Made by a program: the position numbers and the translations under genes | Source: an uncultured Thiodictyon sp. | GTDB lineage: Bacteria; Pseudomonadota; Gammaproteobacteria; Chromatiales; Chromatiaceae | Assembly: GCA_903837595.1 (NCBI GenBank) | Contig: CAILVI010000398.1 | Coordinates: 1-32,333, forward strand | Reading direction: 5' to 3' | Length of the DNA stretch: 32,333 nucleotides | Shown here: piece by piece, positions 6,804-14,140 of the stretch | How positions within the stretch are numbered: position 1 is the stretch's first letter | Layout of the letters: each line of letters begins with the position of its first letter | The notes under the pieces: generated by a model | Database searches by the model: none | What the model was told of the DNA's origin: nothing | The model's input: only the letters and a program-made list of their open reading frames with translations

Positions 6804-7697
6804 ATGCCGCCTGAGCCGAACATCCTCTTGGAAGTCCAGTCCCTCGTGCGCAGCTTCCCCGGCGTGCGCGCAGTTGACGGACTGAGCTTCCAGGTCCAGC
6901 GCGGCCAGTGCTTCGGCCTACTCGGTCCCAACGGGGCCGGCAAGACCACCACGCTCCAGATACTGGAGGGGATCGACCAGCCGACCTCGGGCCAGGTGCT
7001 CTTCCGGGGCCGCCCACTGGACCCCAGCTATCGCGAGGCGATCGGCGTCCAGTTCCAATCCACCGCACTCCAGGACTTTCAGACCGTCGGCGAGTGTCTG
7101 CGGACCTTCGCCAGCCTCTACAGCCGCCATGCCGACCGCGGCATGCTGATCGAGATGTGTAATCTGGGCGAGATCCTGGACCGCGATACCCGCGTACTCT
7201 CCGGCGGCCAACGCCAGCGGCTGTTGCTGGCGTTGGCCCTGGTGAGCGATCCGGAGCTGCTCTTTCTCGACGAGCCGACCACCGGTCTGGACCCCCAGGC
7301 CCGGCGCAATTTCTGGGACCTGATCGAGACCGTCCGTCGCCAGGGCAAGACCGTGGTGCTGACCACGCACTACATGGAAGAGGCCCAGCGCCTGTGCGAC
7401 CAGGTCGCCATCGTCGATCGCGGACGCATCGTCGCCCAGGGGGCACCGCTCACGCTGATCCGGGAGCATTTCCCCGCAGCGATCATCCGGCTGCCGGTCG
7501 ACGCCTGGCCGGACGGCGTCCCCTTACCGGAAACCGCCGCCACCCGCGGGGCCAAGATCGAGCTGCTGGTCGAGGATGTCGCTGCGACCCTGCTACACCT
7601 GGGAAGCATCGGCGCCGACCTGACCGGGCTGCGGGTGGACGTGCCCAACCTGGAAGACGTCTTTCTCAAGCTGACCGGGCACTCACTGAGGACGTGA
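6804..7697 (+). CDS. ABC transporter ATP-binding protein (ABC-2/DrrA type), orphan
   Basis: A 297-residue nucleotide-binding subunit. It has Walker A GPNGAGKTTT (41-50), the Q-loop region VQFQ, signature LSGGQRQR (132-139), Walker B LLFLDEPTTGLDP (152-164) and H-loop TTH (187-189). The C-terminal tail ends VPNLEDVFLKLTGHSLRT, typical of DrrA/NodI-like ATPases that drive ABC-2 exporters of drugs, polysaccharides or lipids. The partner permease normally sits next door, but none is present here: the following gene is a small two-helix protein. It may pair with a distant permease. Confidence 0.93.
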   Translation: MPPEPNILLEVQSLVRSFPGVRAVDGLSFQVQRGQCFGLLGPNGAGKTTTLQILEGIDQPTSGQVLFRGRPLDPSYREAIGVQFQSTALQDFQTVGECLRTFASLYSRHADRGMLIEMCNLGEILDRDTRVLSGGQRQRLLLALALVSDPELLFLDEPTTGLDPQARRNFWDLIETVRRQGKTVVLTTHYMEEAQRLCDQVAIVDRGRIVAQGAPLTLIREHFPAAIIRLPVDAWPDGVPLPETAATRGAKIELLVEDVAATLLHLGSIGADLTGLRVDVPNLEDVFLKLTGHSLRT

Positions 7698-7836
7698 GGT
7701 TAGCTGCGCGCCGCGCGCCGGGGCCGACGGAGTGTCGGCGCTCCCAGGTGCCGCCTGACGACTGCGGATTTGGTCTCTGCCGATATCGGCCCAATATGGG
7801 CGCTTGGTAACCAGCGAACTCTCATGGGGTGCAACT

Positions 7837-8409
7837 ATGGCTTTTGACCTTGGCGCAATGCTCTCGTCGCTCAAGAACCGACCGCTCTCGTATAAACTCA
7901 ACCTGGTCGCGGGGGGCCTCGGCATCATCGTCGCGGTTGTCATCTTCATCGGCGCCGCCCGCACCCTTGAGCTGTCTGGCGTCGCCGCCCCCAGCGCCCA
8001 ACCAACCTCAGCTCAGCTGAGCGCAGAAACGGCCAGCCTGCGCGCCGAGATTGAGAAGGTAGCAGCCGACCTGAAGTCAATTCAAACCGATCTGCGAGAA
8101 GGGGCCGGCTTACCCAAGGATGCGAAGCTCGCGGTTGCGCAACAACAGACTCAAAAGGCGTTAAGAGAGATCGCCGAACGGCAGGACCAGCTTGAGCAGA
8201 TCATCATCGCCAACCCGGTGAAAGCGCTGGAGATGTCAATCCTTCAGCGTGACTTGGAGAATGTGAAGGCGACCCAGCAAGCGAGCCTCACCGCGGTCAA
8301 AGCCACGGTCGACCGCATTTCCAGCTTGACAAAATGGGCGCTGGCCGCCATGGCCCTGTGCATCGTCCTACTCGCCGCCAGCTTCTCCCTTAAGAGCAAA
8401 GAGGCTTGA
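7837..8409 (+). CDS. Small membrane protein with central coiled coil, unknown function
   Basis: A 190-residue protein. The N-terminal helix NLVAGGLGIIVAVVIFIGA (about residues 26-44) and the C-terminal helix WALAAMALCIVLLAASFSL flank a long charged segment of heptad-like character (SAETASLRAEIEKVAADLKS, then QKALREIAERQDQLEQIIIA). This suggests two membrane anchors with a periplasmic or cytosolic coiled coil. ATG 7837 with a GGGGTG upstream is preferred over an in-frame TTG at 7804. No family is recognised. It lies 139 bases after the ABC ATPase, so the two may not share an operon. Confidence 0.7.
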   Translation: MAFDLGAMLSSLKNRPLSYKLNLVAGGLGIIVAVVIFIGAARTLELSGVAAPSAQPTSAQLSAETASLRAEIEKVAADLKSIQTDLREGAGLPKDAKLAVAQQQTQKALREIAERQDQLEQIIIANPVKALEMSILQRDLENVKATQQASLTAVKATVDRISSLTKWALAAMALCIVLLAASFSLKSKEA

Positions 8410-8497
8410 CCGCGGCCGGTGATAATTGACCCGAAATCACTCATTCACAAGGCGTACGTCGGGTTAGCTCAGCGTAACCCGACCTTGCGCGACTGGC

Positions 8498-9163
8498 TCA
8501 AGAGCGAAAAGCAGAGAACAGCTCCGCCAAAAGACTCGGGGGCTCCGGGGGAGTGGCGAGATCGAGGTTGGCGACCCGGGCGGCCCCCTCCCGCTTGATC
8601 ACAATGGGATCACCGAGCTGAATGCGGTCGAACAGCAATCGCGCATCCTCGTAACGCAGCCGGACACAGCCGTGCGAGTCGGCATACTCGGGCACCCAGC
8701 CCTCATGCACGAAGTAGGGACCGCGGAACTGAAGCGAATAGGGCATCGGCGTTGGCTGATTAAAATCATTGGTATATTTCCCTGACCGCTTATCGACCTG
8801 CTTGCTCAGGACGCGATAGTCGCCGGTCGGTGTCGGGTGCTTTGCATTGCCGGACGAGACCGGGCCGCTCAATATCACCTGACCGTCCTCCACATACTCG
8901 AAGGTCTGGGAGCCGATAAATACCTTCAAGTCGCGGCTCTGCGCCGGGGGCAGTTGGTAACGTTGATCCTTGGCCGGCAGCACCGGCGGGGTCTTCTTGA
9001 CCAGCGCGATGACCTTTTCGTCGCCCGACTCGGCGCCGGGTTGCACCGGCTCCGCCGGCACATCGCTGATGGCAGGAACCAGGGCGCAACCGCCGCTAAA
9101 CAAGCCGCTCAGCAGGACTCCCGTCAGGGCAAACAGTTGAAATTTCTGTCTTGAGTGATGCAT
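8498..9163 (-). CDS. L,D-transpeptidase (YkuD) lipoprotein, copy 1
   Basis: A 221-residue lipoprotein. The signal peptide ends in the lipobox LFSGGC (Cys26). The mature part has a YkuD domain with VFIGSQTFEYVEDGQVILSG, GDYRVLSK, the catalytic-region His153 (FVHEGW) and the active-site motif SHGCVRL (Cys166). Such enzymes form 3-3 peptidoglycan cross-links or attach proteins to the wall in the periplasm. The start at 9163 puts the signal peptide at the N-terminus. A longer frame to 9232 would begin with SFPRGAWER-like residues translated from an intergenic palindrome and is rejected. A close paralogue lies immediately upstream on the same strand. Confidence 0.92.
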   Translation of the reverse strand: MHHSRQKFQLFALTGVLLSGLFSGGCALVPAISDVPAEPVQPGAESGDEKVIALVKKTPPVLPAKDQRYQLPPAQSRDLKVFIGSQTFEYVEDGQVILSGPVSSGNAKHPTPTGDYRVLSKQVDKRSGKYTNDFNQPTPMPYSLQFRGPYFVHEGWVPEYADSHGCVRLRYEDARLLFDRIQLGDPIVIKREGAARVANLDLATPPEPPSLLAELFSAFRS

Positions 9164-9175
9164 GACTGTCTCTCG

Positions 9176-9196
9176 TTCCCACGCGCCGCGTGGGAA
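9176..9196. repeat. REP-like palindrome TTCCCACGCG...GCGTGGGAA
   Basis: A 21-base near-perfect palindrome lies between the first transpeptidase gene and the toxin-antitoxin scar. The same TTCCCACGC / GCGTGGGAA motif is a common dispersed repeat in proteobacteria and often gets translated as FPRGAWER in misannotated proteins. Confidence 0.6.
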
Positions 9197-9359
9197 TGCA
9201 GCCATGGCCGCTCCAGCGGCCAGAATGCGCACGCGACGCCGGATAGGTTGGACTTGCTCCCCCCGCTAGAGCATGGATATAGGCAAGGAATTCGATGCCG
9301 GCTCTTTATACCCGCTCCGCTAGTCCGAAGTAAATCAGTTTCCCACTCAACGACGCAGA

Positions 9360-9434
9360 TACCCGCACACAATCGGCAACGGCGATGACCACAATCGGTT
9401 CGCACAATCATTGATCCCATGACATGTCCCGACC
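9360..9434 (-). pseudogene. Scar of a toxin-antitoxin locus (duplicate of 10277-10351)
   Basis: On the minus strand, 9434-9408 encodes GRDMSWDQ and a stop. This is nearly identical to the C-terminus GRDFSWDQ-stop of the intact antitoxin at 10333. The DNA after the stop (ATTGTGGTCATCGCCGT) matches the DNA after the intact antitoxin (GTTGCGGCCATCGCCGT) at 14 of 17 bases. The rest of the antitoxin is gone and the copy abuts the 3' end of transpeptidase copy 2. The remnant shows that antitoxin, toxin and transpeptidase were duplicated together and then decayed. Confidence 0.7.
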
Positions 9435-9444
9435 GACCGCCAGG

Positions 9445-10122
9445 TCAAGACCGAGACGGATTGAACAGCCGCGACCAGAAGCCGGGGGCTCGGCGGCTGG
9501 GGGTCTGGGGGTTGGCGAGAAAGGCATTGGCCACCCGCGCCGCGCCCTCCCGCTTGATCACAATGCGATCCCCGAGCTGAATGCGATCGAAGAGCAAACG
9601 CGCATCCTCGTGACGCAAGTAGATACAGCCGCGCGAACTCGGAGTGTCAGACACCCAGGCCTCATGGATGAAGTAACCGGCGTAAAACCGCAGCGAGAAA
9701 GGCATCGGCGTCGGCTGATTGTAATCATTCCTATAGGTCCCAGAGCGCTTATCGATTTCCTTGCTCAGGACGCGAAACTCCCCAATCGGCGTCGGGTTCT
9801 TCACCGTCCCGGACGAGACCGGACCACTCAATATGACCTGACCGTCCTCCACATACTCGAAGGTCTGGGAGCCGAGAAAGACCGTGAACTCACGGTTGCG
9901 CGCCGGGGGCAGTTGGTAACGGCGATCATTGGCCGGCCGCAGGGGCGGGGTCTTCTTGACCAGCCTGAGCGCCTGTTGCTCGGCCGATTCGGGGCCGGTT
10001 GATACCGCTTTGGCCGGGACAGTGCCGACACTGGGCTTATGGGCGCAACCGACGCTGGACAAGGCCCCCATCAGGAGCCCCACCAGGGCCAGCAGTAGAA
10101 ATTTCTGTCTTGGATTAAGCAT
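9445..10122 (-). CDS. L,D-transpeptidase-like lipoprotein, copy 2, altered active site
   Basis: A 225-residue paralogue of the neighbouring gene, collinear residue for residue through most of its length (lipobox LSSVGC with Cys26, DGQVILSGPVSSG, EDARLLFDRIQLGD). The conserved SHGCVR motif has become SRGCIY at residues 163-168: the nucleophile Cys166 and the upstream His (FIHEAW, His153) remain, but His164 of SHGC is Arg and the following Arg is Tyr. The protein may be catalytically weak or have changed function, for instance as a structural or binding lipoprotein. ATG at 10122 gives the signal peptide directly. Confidence 0.88.
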   Translation of the reverse strand: MLNPRQKFLLLALVGLLMGALSSVGCAHKPSVGTVPAKAVSTGPESAEQQALRLVKKTPPLRPANDRRYQLPPARNREFTVFLGSQTFEYVEDGQVILSGPVSSGTVKNPTPIGEFRVLSKEIDKRSGTYRNDYNQPTPMPFSLRFYAGYFIHEAWVSDTPSSRGCIYLRHEDARLLFDRIQLGDRIVIKREGAARVANAFLANPQTPSRRAPGFWSRLFNPSRS

Positions 10123-10175
10123 GGCTGTTTCTCGCTATTCTCGTGCTCACGCGCTAAAGCTGCAAAAGTATTCCC

Positions 10176-10263
10176 GTAGGATGGGTTGAGCGCAACGAAA
10201 CCCATCGTCAGCGCTTCGGTCAAACCTTGATTGCTGGGTTTCGCTGCGCTCTACCCAGCCTAC
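10176..10263. repeat. Dispersed inverted-repeat element (GTAGGATGGGTTGAGCGCA...)
   Basis: The left arm GTAGGATGGGTTGAGCGCAA-CGAAACCCA and the right arm TGGGTTTCGCTGCGCTCTACCCAGCCTAC are imperfect inverted copies around a loop of about 30 bases. This is a widespread intergenic repeat in beta- and gammaproteobacteria (recalled). It lies in the decayed toxin position downstream of the antitoxin, so the repeat may have replaced the lost gene. Confidence 0.75.
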
Positions 10264-10276
10264 AGAGGGTGCATGG

Positions 10277-10351
10277 ATTGGTGCGGCGACGAATGCTCTT
10301 GACGACGGCGATGGCCGCAACCTGCCCATCGATCATTGGTCCCACGAGAAG
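10277..10351 (-). pseudogene. Remnant of VapC-like toxin C-terminal segment
   Basis: Overlapping the stop of the antitoxin gene, the minus strand encodes PMIDGQVAAIAVV in another frame. This matches the pattern of the VapC motif PxxDxxIAAxAxxxGLTLVTRN near the end of PIN toxins. The expected continuation (GLTLVTRN) and the rest of the toxin are missing, replaced by the repeat at 10176-10263. The call is pattern-based. Confidence 0.45.
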
Positions 10352-10626
10352 TCCCGACCGGTCTCCCGGGAGCGCAAGCTCGCAACCTCTTGACCAGTCA
10401 GCGACTCAGACCCGTCCGCCTGCAAGCGCTTGCGCCAATTGGCAAGAAACTGGAGATACCCAGTTAGCTTGGGCGGTATCGCGGTAAGCCGATTGAATTC
10501 CCGCTCGGACAAAATCACGGTCACCCGCTTACCGCGACGGGTGATATGCACCAACTCACCGGCCTCGGCCCGCTGTACCAGACTCGGCAGCCGCGCCTTG
10601 GCGTTGACGATCGATGTATCGGACAT
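10333..10626 (-). CDS. Phd/YefM-family antitoxin, orphan
   Basis: A 97-residue protein with the Phd/YefM pattern: SIVNAKARLPSLVQRAEAGELVHITRRGKRVTVILSEREFNRL. This N-terminal fold binds operator DNA, and the C-terminal tail normally wraps the partner toxin. No intact toxin follows; only a short VapC-like remnant and a dispersed repeat are seen. A truncated copy of its C-terminus lies at 9408-9434. The gene may persist as a solitary regulator or counteract a related toxin elsewhere. Start at ATG 10626 with AAGGTAGC upstream. Confidence 0.88.
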   Translation of the reverse strand: MSDTSIVNAKARLPSLVQRAEAGELVHITRRGKRVTVILSEREFNRLTAIPPKLTGYLQFLANWRKRLQADGSESLTGQEVASLRSRETGRDFSWDQ

Positions 10627-11054
10627 GTGTTAGCTACCTTGACCTGTTGTTATCTGCTCGGTCGTGCTGCGCCCGCGCGGGTTAGGGTGAGGCGCGCGAG
10701 TTCACTGGGTTCCTTAACCATGCACCTGGACTTGCTACCGTGTTGAAACATCGAGCTAGGCGCCAAATCTTTGACCCTGCCCCATATACCGAAAATATTC
10801 GACCCTGGCCCGAATGGCACTAACTTAAGCTTCCGCATTTATAAATCTGCGACTTACAGGAAAATCGACAAGCAGTCACTTGGCTGGATGCGGCATTTTC
10901 CGGGGCGTTTCCTTGCTCCTGCCTAGTCGGCAACGGTTTTTCGCTCGTTTCGCCGCATCCCAATCGACTGTTTCTGCGATGCTTGCGGCTTAAGTCAGTG
11001 CCATTCGACCCTGGCCCCTTATGCTTCCAAGCCGAGCTTGGGAATCAGAGACTC
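10627..11054. other. Intergenic stretch holding repeats
   Basis: Between the Phd antitoxin and the DUF262 gene there is no supported coding sequence. It contains three CGACCCTG[G]CCC-type motifs (about 10771, 10797, 11003) and a MITE-like element, described separately. A palindrome-poor 10640-10760 segment shows nothing further. Confidence 0.5.
10797..11017. mobile_element. MITE-like element or IS end remnant with about 20-bp inverted repeats
   Basis: The left end CGAATGGCACTAACTTAAGC (10811-10830) and the right end GCTTAAGTCAGTGCCATTCG (10988-11007) are inverted copies with one mismatch. Each end also abuts ATTCGACCCTGGCCC in direct orientation (10797-10811 and 11003-11017). The roughly 160 bases inside have no open reading frame. 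This fits a non-autonomous element or the two ends of an IS (perhaps IS4-like) whose transposase was deleted. Confidence 0.6.
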
Positions 11055-13541
11055 TTACGTGAGCTTACCCAGCGCAAGGCTTTTATACCAATGGCGATAG
11101 AGACGACAAAAGCGGGTCGTAATGGCTGTGATCAATGCCACTCGATACTCCTTGTTCTTTTCATCAAGAAGATACCTGTTGTTTTCAAGCGGGTCTGGCA
11201 CGCAGCGCTTCCAGTCTAGCCAATCCTTCGTTTCCCCAACAAAACTTGCCCGACGCAATTTCTTGTTCTTGTCTAGTTGGAATCGCCGCGTATCCAAAGT
11301 GATTTCGTCGAGTTTCCTTGCAGGAACAGAGTTTTGATCGCCACGATTGAGCTCTAGCGGCCACGCACGCAGATTGCCAATAGAGGTATGCCATTCACGG
11401 ATAACCGCAGGCAGGTTATAAATAGACGACGAACTTCCCATGCTCTGTGGATGGATATGGTCATAGTCCCACGGGCGGTTGACGTCGTCCATCTGTCCCG
11501 GCAACGTGGGATCAAAATCGGAAAACCAATGCATAAGTTGCTCGCGCTGGGCATAATCGACAACACGCCGGTTACCCCATAGTTTTTCGATGAACCGGAA
11601 CCAAGCAAAACGCCGACGCTCATCCCGAGCCGCCGCATTATTATTATCTGCTTGAGCGTCGGGTGAATTAAGAGGAATTGTGCTAAGCCAATCCTTAATG
11701 CCAGAGTGCAGATTTGCATAATTCTCGGGCACAATCCGTTCGTAATAATGTATCCATTTGCCTGATGCGACCCAGTAGTTTTCGTTGTTTGGTCCAGGAT
11801 AGTTGGAGCAGCCGTTAACAACCCTATCACCTATGAGCCTCTCCAGCGTAGCGGGGTGAACGAGCGGCAGCATGACGAGTTTTCCATCGGGTTCGACTGT
11901 AAGCAGCGATTGAAATTGCGACTTATTGAAGAAGTCTTCAATCCCTTTGGCGGGATATTTACGCAATGTTGGCCATAGGCGTCGAAAACATAATCCCGCA
12001 TCTTCCGCAAACCAGTTTACTGCGACAACAAAACCTAGCGTGCGCTGACGTTTATCGAGGGAGATATCAGTTAGTCGAGTTTTTCCATCTTGCCCCTTAT
12101 GCAGACGCATTAGCCACACGCTTAGTATTAGCAGGATATCCAGTCCTCGTTCGCCGCTGAATAGTTGTGCAGCTAGCGTGGGTGGCAGGCGGTGATCATG
12201 GCCATTGGGCTCACGGGGCCGCGCATACAACACTAATTCTAATAAGTCCTTGATAACGGGTTCGACCTTATTAACGAAAGCGAGCAGTTCCTTACGCTTA
12301 ACGTCGCTGCGCATGGTCTTGCGAAAATCTCTTACACTCGGAGTTCCTGGCATTTTTTCAGATAGACTTCCATTCTCCCAAGCATCACAGAGGCGGGCCA
12401 GAAATGTCACCATACGGGCTGGGGAGATGACTTGCCGCTTGTTCGGCTGCAACTTCTTGATCTCATCAGGCGCCTGCGGCCACGCGGATTTCAGTAACGA
12501 GTAAATCAACTCTTCGCCACCCAAATCAGTTCCGGCAGAATTGACGCGCACAAAAAGAGTTTCAACCGCACTCTTGCGGGATTCCTTATCCTTCGGAGCG
12601 CTCCTGTCTTCAGTCTCGAGCCCCGGCAGAATGAGTCCTGGGATACGCTGTGACTGCAACTCGCGCCGCAGTGCTATTGCCAATAGTTCAAGCCGATGTG
12701 AGTGGGAGTTCTCGTTCCTGGTTTTCTCTACTTTGAGCGCATCTTGCCAACGCTCCTTAAGCTGGATTTGTTTATCATCTTGACGGCCATCCTGTTGTTT
12801 CTTCAATCTGGCGCTGTCGCTCCACATAGGAAGCGCTTGTAGTTTATTAAGTAAAGCGTTACGCCATTTATCACCCTCAGCAACAGACTCGATAAGCAGT
12901 GCGACCGGTAAGGGACAGGCCGCATCCCATGGCCAAGCATGTCTTAGGGGTAAACCGGCCGAGCGTATGTTGTCGCCACCGCTTCCAAGAACAGTACGAA
13001 AACAGTCCATGGCATCGACGATGTCCTGATTGGATAGCCGTTTTGTAGGTTCGCTCGACTGGTATCCCCAAGGGTGTGAGCGAGTCAATACGCGAAAAAC
13101 GAATGCCCGCTCATCAGAAGGTGAAGCAAGATCGACCCAAAGAGCCGGACCATCCTTGCTATTCTCTTGTGGGTGCCCCCATAGGTCAAAAAAACCCAAG
13201 GCAATAGCCGTGGCCCGTTGCTGGCCATCCAACAAATGAAAGGTGCGCTTGGGGTCGCTTTTACTACAGCGCCCCAATAATTTGAAGTCTTGCTTCCCGA
13301 GCGCCTCATCAAAGGGCGCAAGCAAGAAAGAACCTATCGGAAACCCGCGTAGTAATGAATCCCACAGCGCCTCAGACTGAGCGGCACTCCAAACGGCGCC
13401 GCGTTGCAACGCGGGCAATAGGGCGCAAATAGACGTGTCGATGGCCTGCCCTCCAATCGCTTCGACCTGCCAGGCTGCAATTTCGCGTAGAGACAATAGC
13501 CAAGCACTTGTTTCGTTGATGCTCTCTATATTGGTGGGCAT
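11055..13541 (-). CDS. DUF262/DUF1524-type protein (GmrSD-like putative nuclease)
   Basis: An 828-residue protein. The N-terminal DUF262 domain (ParB/Srx-like NTPase fold) has LQRGAVWSAAQSEALWDSLLRGFPIGSFLL (residues 45-74) and DGQQRATAIALGFFDLW (105-121). The C-terminal part has an HNH-like motif WDYDHIHPQSMGSSSSIYNL (691-710) followed by SIGNLRAWPLEL, as in DUF1524. This is the architecture of GmrSD-type restriction enzymes, which cut modified phage DNA using NTP. I chose ATG 13541, the first with a natural N-terminus; the frame extends 36 codons more inside the PLD gene. The gene is visibly AT-richer than its surroundings, a sign of transfer. It overlaps the PLD gene, so the two are probably co-expressed. 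Confidence 0.85.
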   Translation of the reverse strand: MPTNIESINETSAWLLSLREIAAWQVEAIGGQAIDTSICALLPALQRGAVWSAAQSEALWDSLLRGFPIGSFLLAPFDEALGKQDFKLLGRCSKSDPKRTFHLLDGQQRATAIALGFFDLWGHPQENSKDGPALWVDLASPSDERAFVFRVLTRSHPWGYQSSEPTKRLSNQDIVDAMDCFRTVLGSGGDNIRSAGLPLRHAWPWDAACPLPVALLIESVAEGDKWRNALLNKLQALPMWSDSARLKKQQDGRQDDKQIQLKERWQDALKVEKTRNENSHSHRLELLAIALRRELQSQRIPGLILPGLETEDRSAPKDKESRKSAVETLFVRVNSAGTDLGGEELIYSLLKSAWPQAPDEIKKLQPNKRQVISPARMVTFLARLCDAWENGSLSEKMPGTPSVRDFRKTMRSDVKRKELLAFVNKVEPVIKDLLELVLYARPREPNGHDHRLPPTLAAQLFSGERGLDILLILSVWLMRLHKGQDGKTRLTDISLDKRQRTLGFVVAVNWFAEDAGLCFRRLWPTLRKYPAKGIEDFFNKSQFQSLLTVEPDGKLVMLPLVHPATLERLIGDRVVNGCSNYPGPNNENYWVASGKWIHYYERIVPENYANLHSGIKDWLSTIPLNSPDAQADNNNAAARDERRRFAWFRFIEKLWGNRRVVDYAQREQLMHWFSDFDPTLPGQMDDVNRPWDYDHIHPQSMGSSSSIYNLPAVIREWHTSIGNLRAWPLELNRGDQNSVPARKLDEITLDTRRFQLDKNKKLRRASFVGETKDWLDWKRCVPDPLENNRYLLDEKNKEYRVALITAITTRFCRLYRHWYKSLALGKLT

Positions 13542-13965
13542 GGTTGTCTCGAAAGTTGAGGTAGTCGGCGGCGATGTCCGGGCCGTCGGCAATGACGGTA
13601 ATGCTCTCGTCGTTGTCCTGTGCGCGCCGGGTCCAGTTGTAGGACCCAATGATGACGGTCGCGCGGTCGATGACGCAGAACTTGTGGTGCATGATCGGGT
13701 CGCGGTCGCCGCCCGCGGGGATCAGGAAGAGTTCACCGCCGCAGTCCTGCAAGCGCTGGAAGTTGAGCCGGCCGGGTCCGCAGTTGATCCGATCGTTCAG
13801 CACCGCAAGGCGCACCCGCAGGCCCCGCCCGGCCTGTTTACACAGGGCGTCGAAAAGGATGGGGTCGGTGAACCAGGCGACCGCGACGACGATTTCCTGG
13901 GTCGCCGCGGCCAGGCACCGCGCGATTTCCTGGGGGATGCGCTCGAAATGGGCCGTCGTTTCCAT
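13372..13965 (-). CDS. PLD-family single-HKD nuclease-like protein
   Basis: A 197-codon gene with one phospholipase-D-type HKD motif, HHKFCVID (His93, Lys95, Asp100), followed by IIGSYNWTRRAQDNDESI (105-122) with Asn110. The N-terminus is a short helix and the strand IVVAVAWFTDPILFDAL. Proteins of this size act as dimers and resemble Nuc-type or mitochondrial-cardiolipin-hydrolase-type enzymes; nuclease action is more likely than lipase in this context. The recognisable domain ends near residue 137, close to where DUF262 starts (13541) in another frame. The last 55 or so codons share DNA with that gene and look unlike the family. It may have lost its original 3' end when the DUF262 gene joined. 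Confidence 0.8.
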   Translation of the reverse strand: METTAHFERIPQEIARCLAAATQEIVVAVAWFTDPILFDALCKQAGRGLRVRLAVLNDRINCGPGRLNFQRLQDCGGELFLIPAGGDRDPIMHHKFCVIDRATVIIGSYNWTRRAQDNDESITVIADGPDIAADYLNFRDNHAHQYREHQRNKCLAIVSTRNCSLAGRSDWRAGHRHVYLRPIARVATRRRLECRSV

Positions 13966-14021
13966 GCGTCAGCTCTCAAGAAAGGGGGCGGGTGTCCGGC
14001 GAAGCGATGCTTTTCATTGGG

Positions 14022-14027
14022 ATTATA
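14022..14027 (-). promoter_or_regulatory. -10 box (TATAAT) for the PLD/DUF262 pair
   Basis: A perfect TATAAT on the minus strand lies about 57 bases before the PLD start. A convincing -35 is not seen, so the promoter call is moderate. Confidence 0.4.
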
Positions 14028-14140
14028 CTCCGGACGCTAGGGAAGTAGGCAGTCGGTCGAGCAGACTTGGGAGCCCGGTCGAGCGCCAGCCGGTATACTC
14101 CCACCCCAGCGAACGGCCCTGCGGGGCGAGGCACCGACCC

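Noticed and set aside
10147-10329. Minus-strand frame containing VGWVERSETQ
   Set aside because: This is translation of a dispersed intergenic repeat, not a gene.
13542-13649. 36-codon N-terminal extension of the DUF262 protein
   Set aside because: Thr/Pro-rich residues lie antisense-free inside the PLD coding region in another frame; ATG 13541 gives a natural start.
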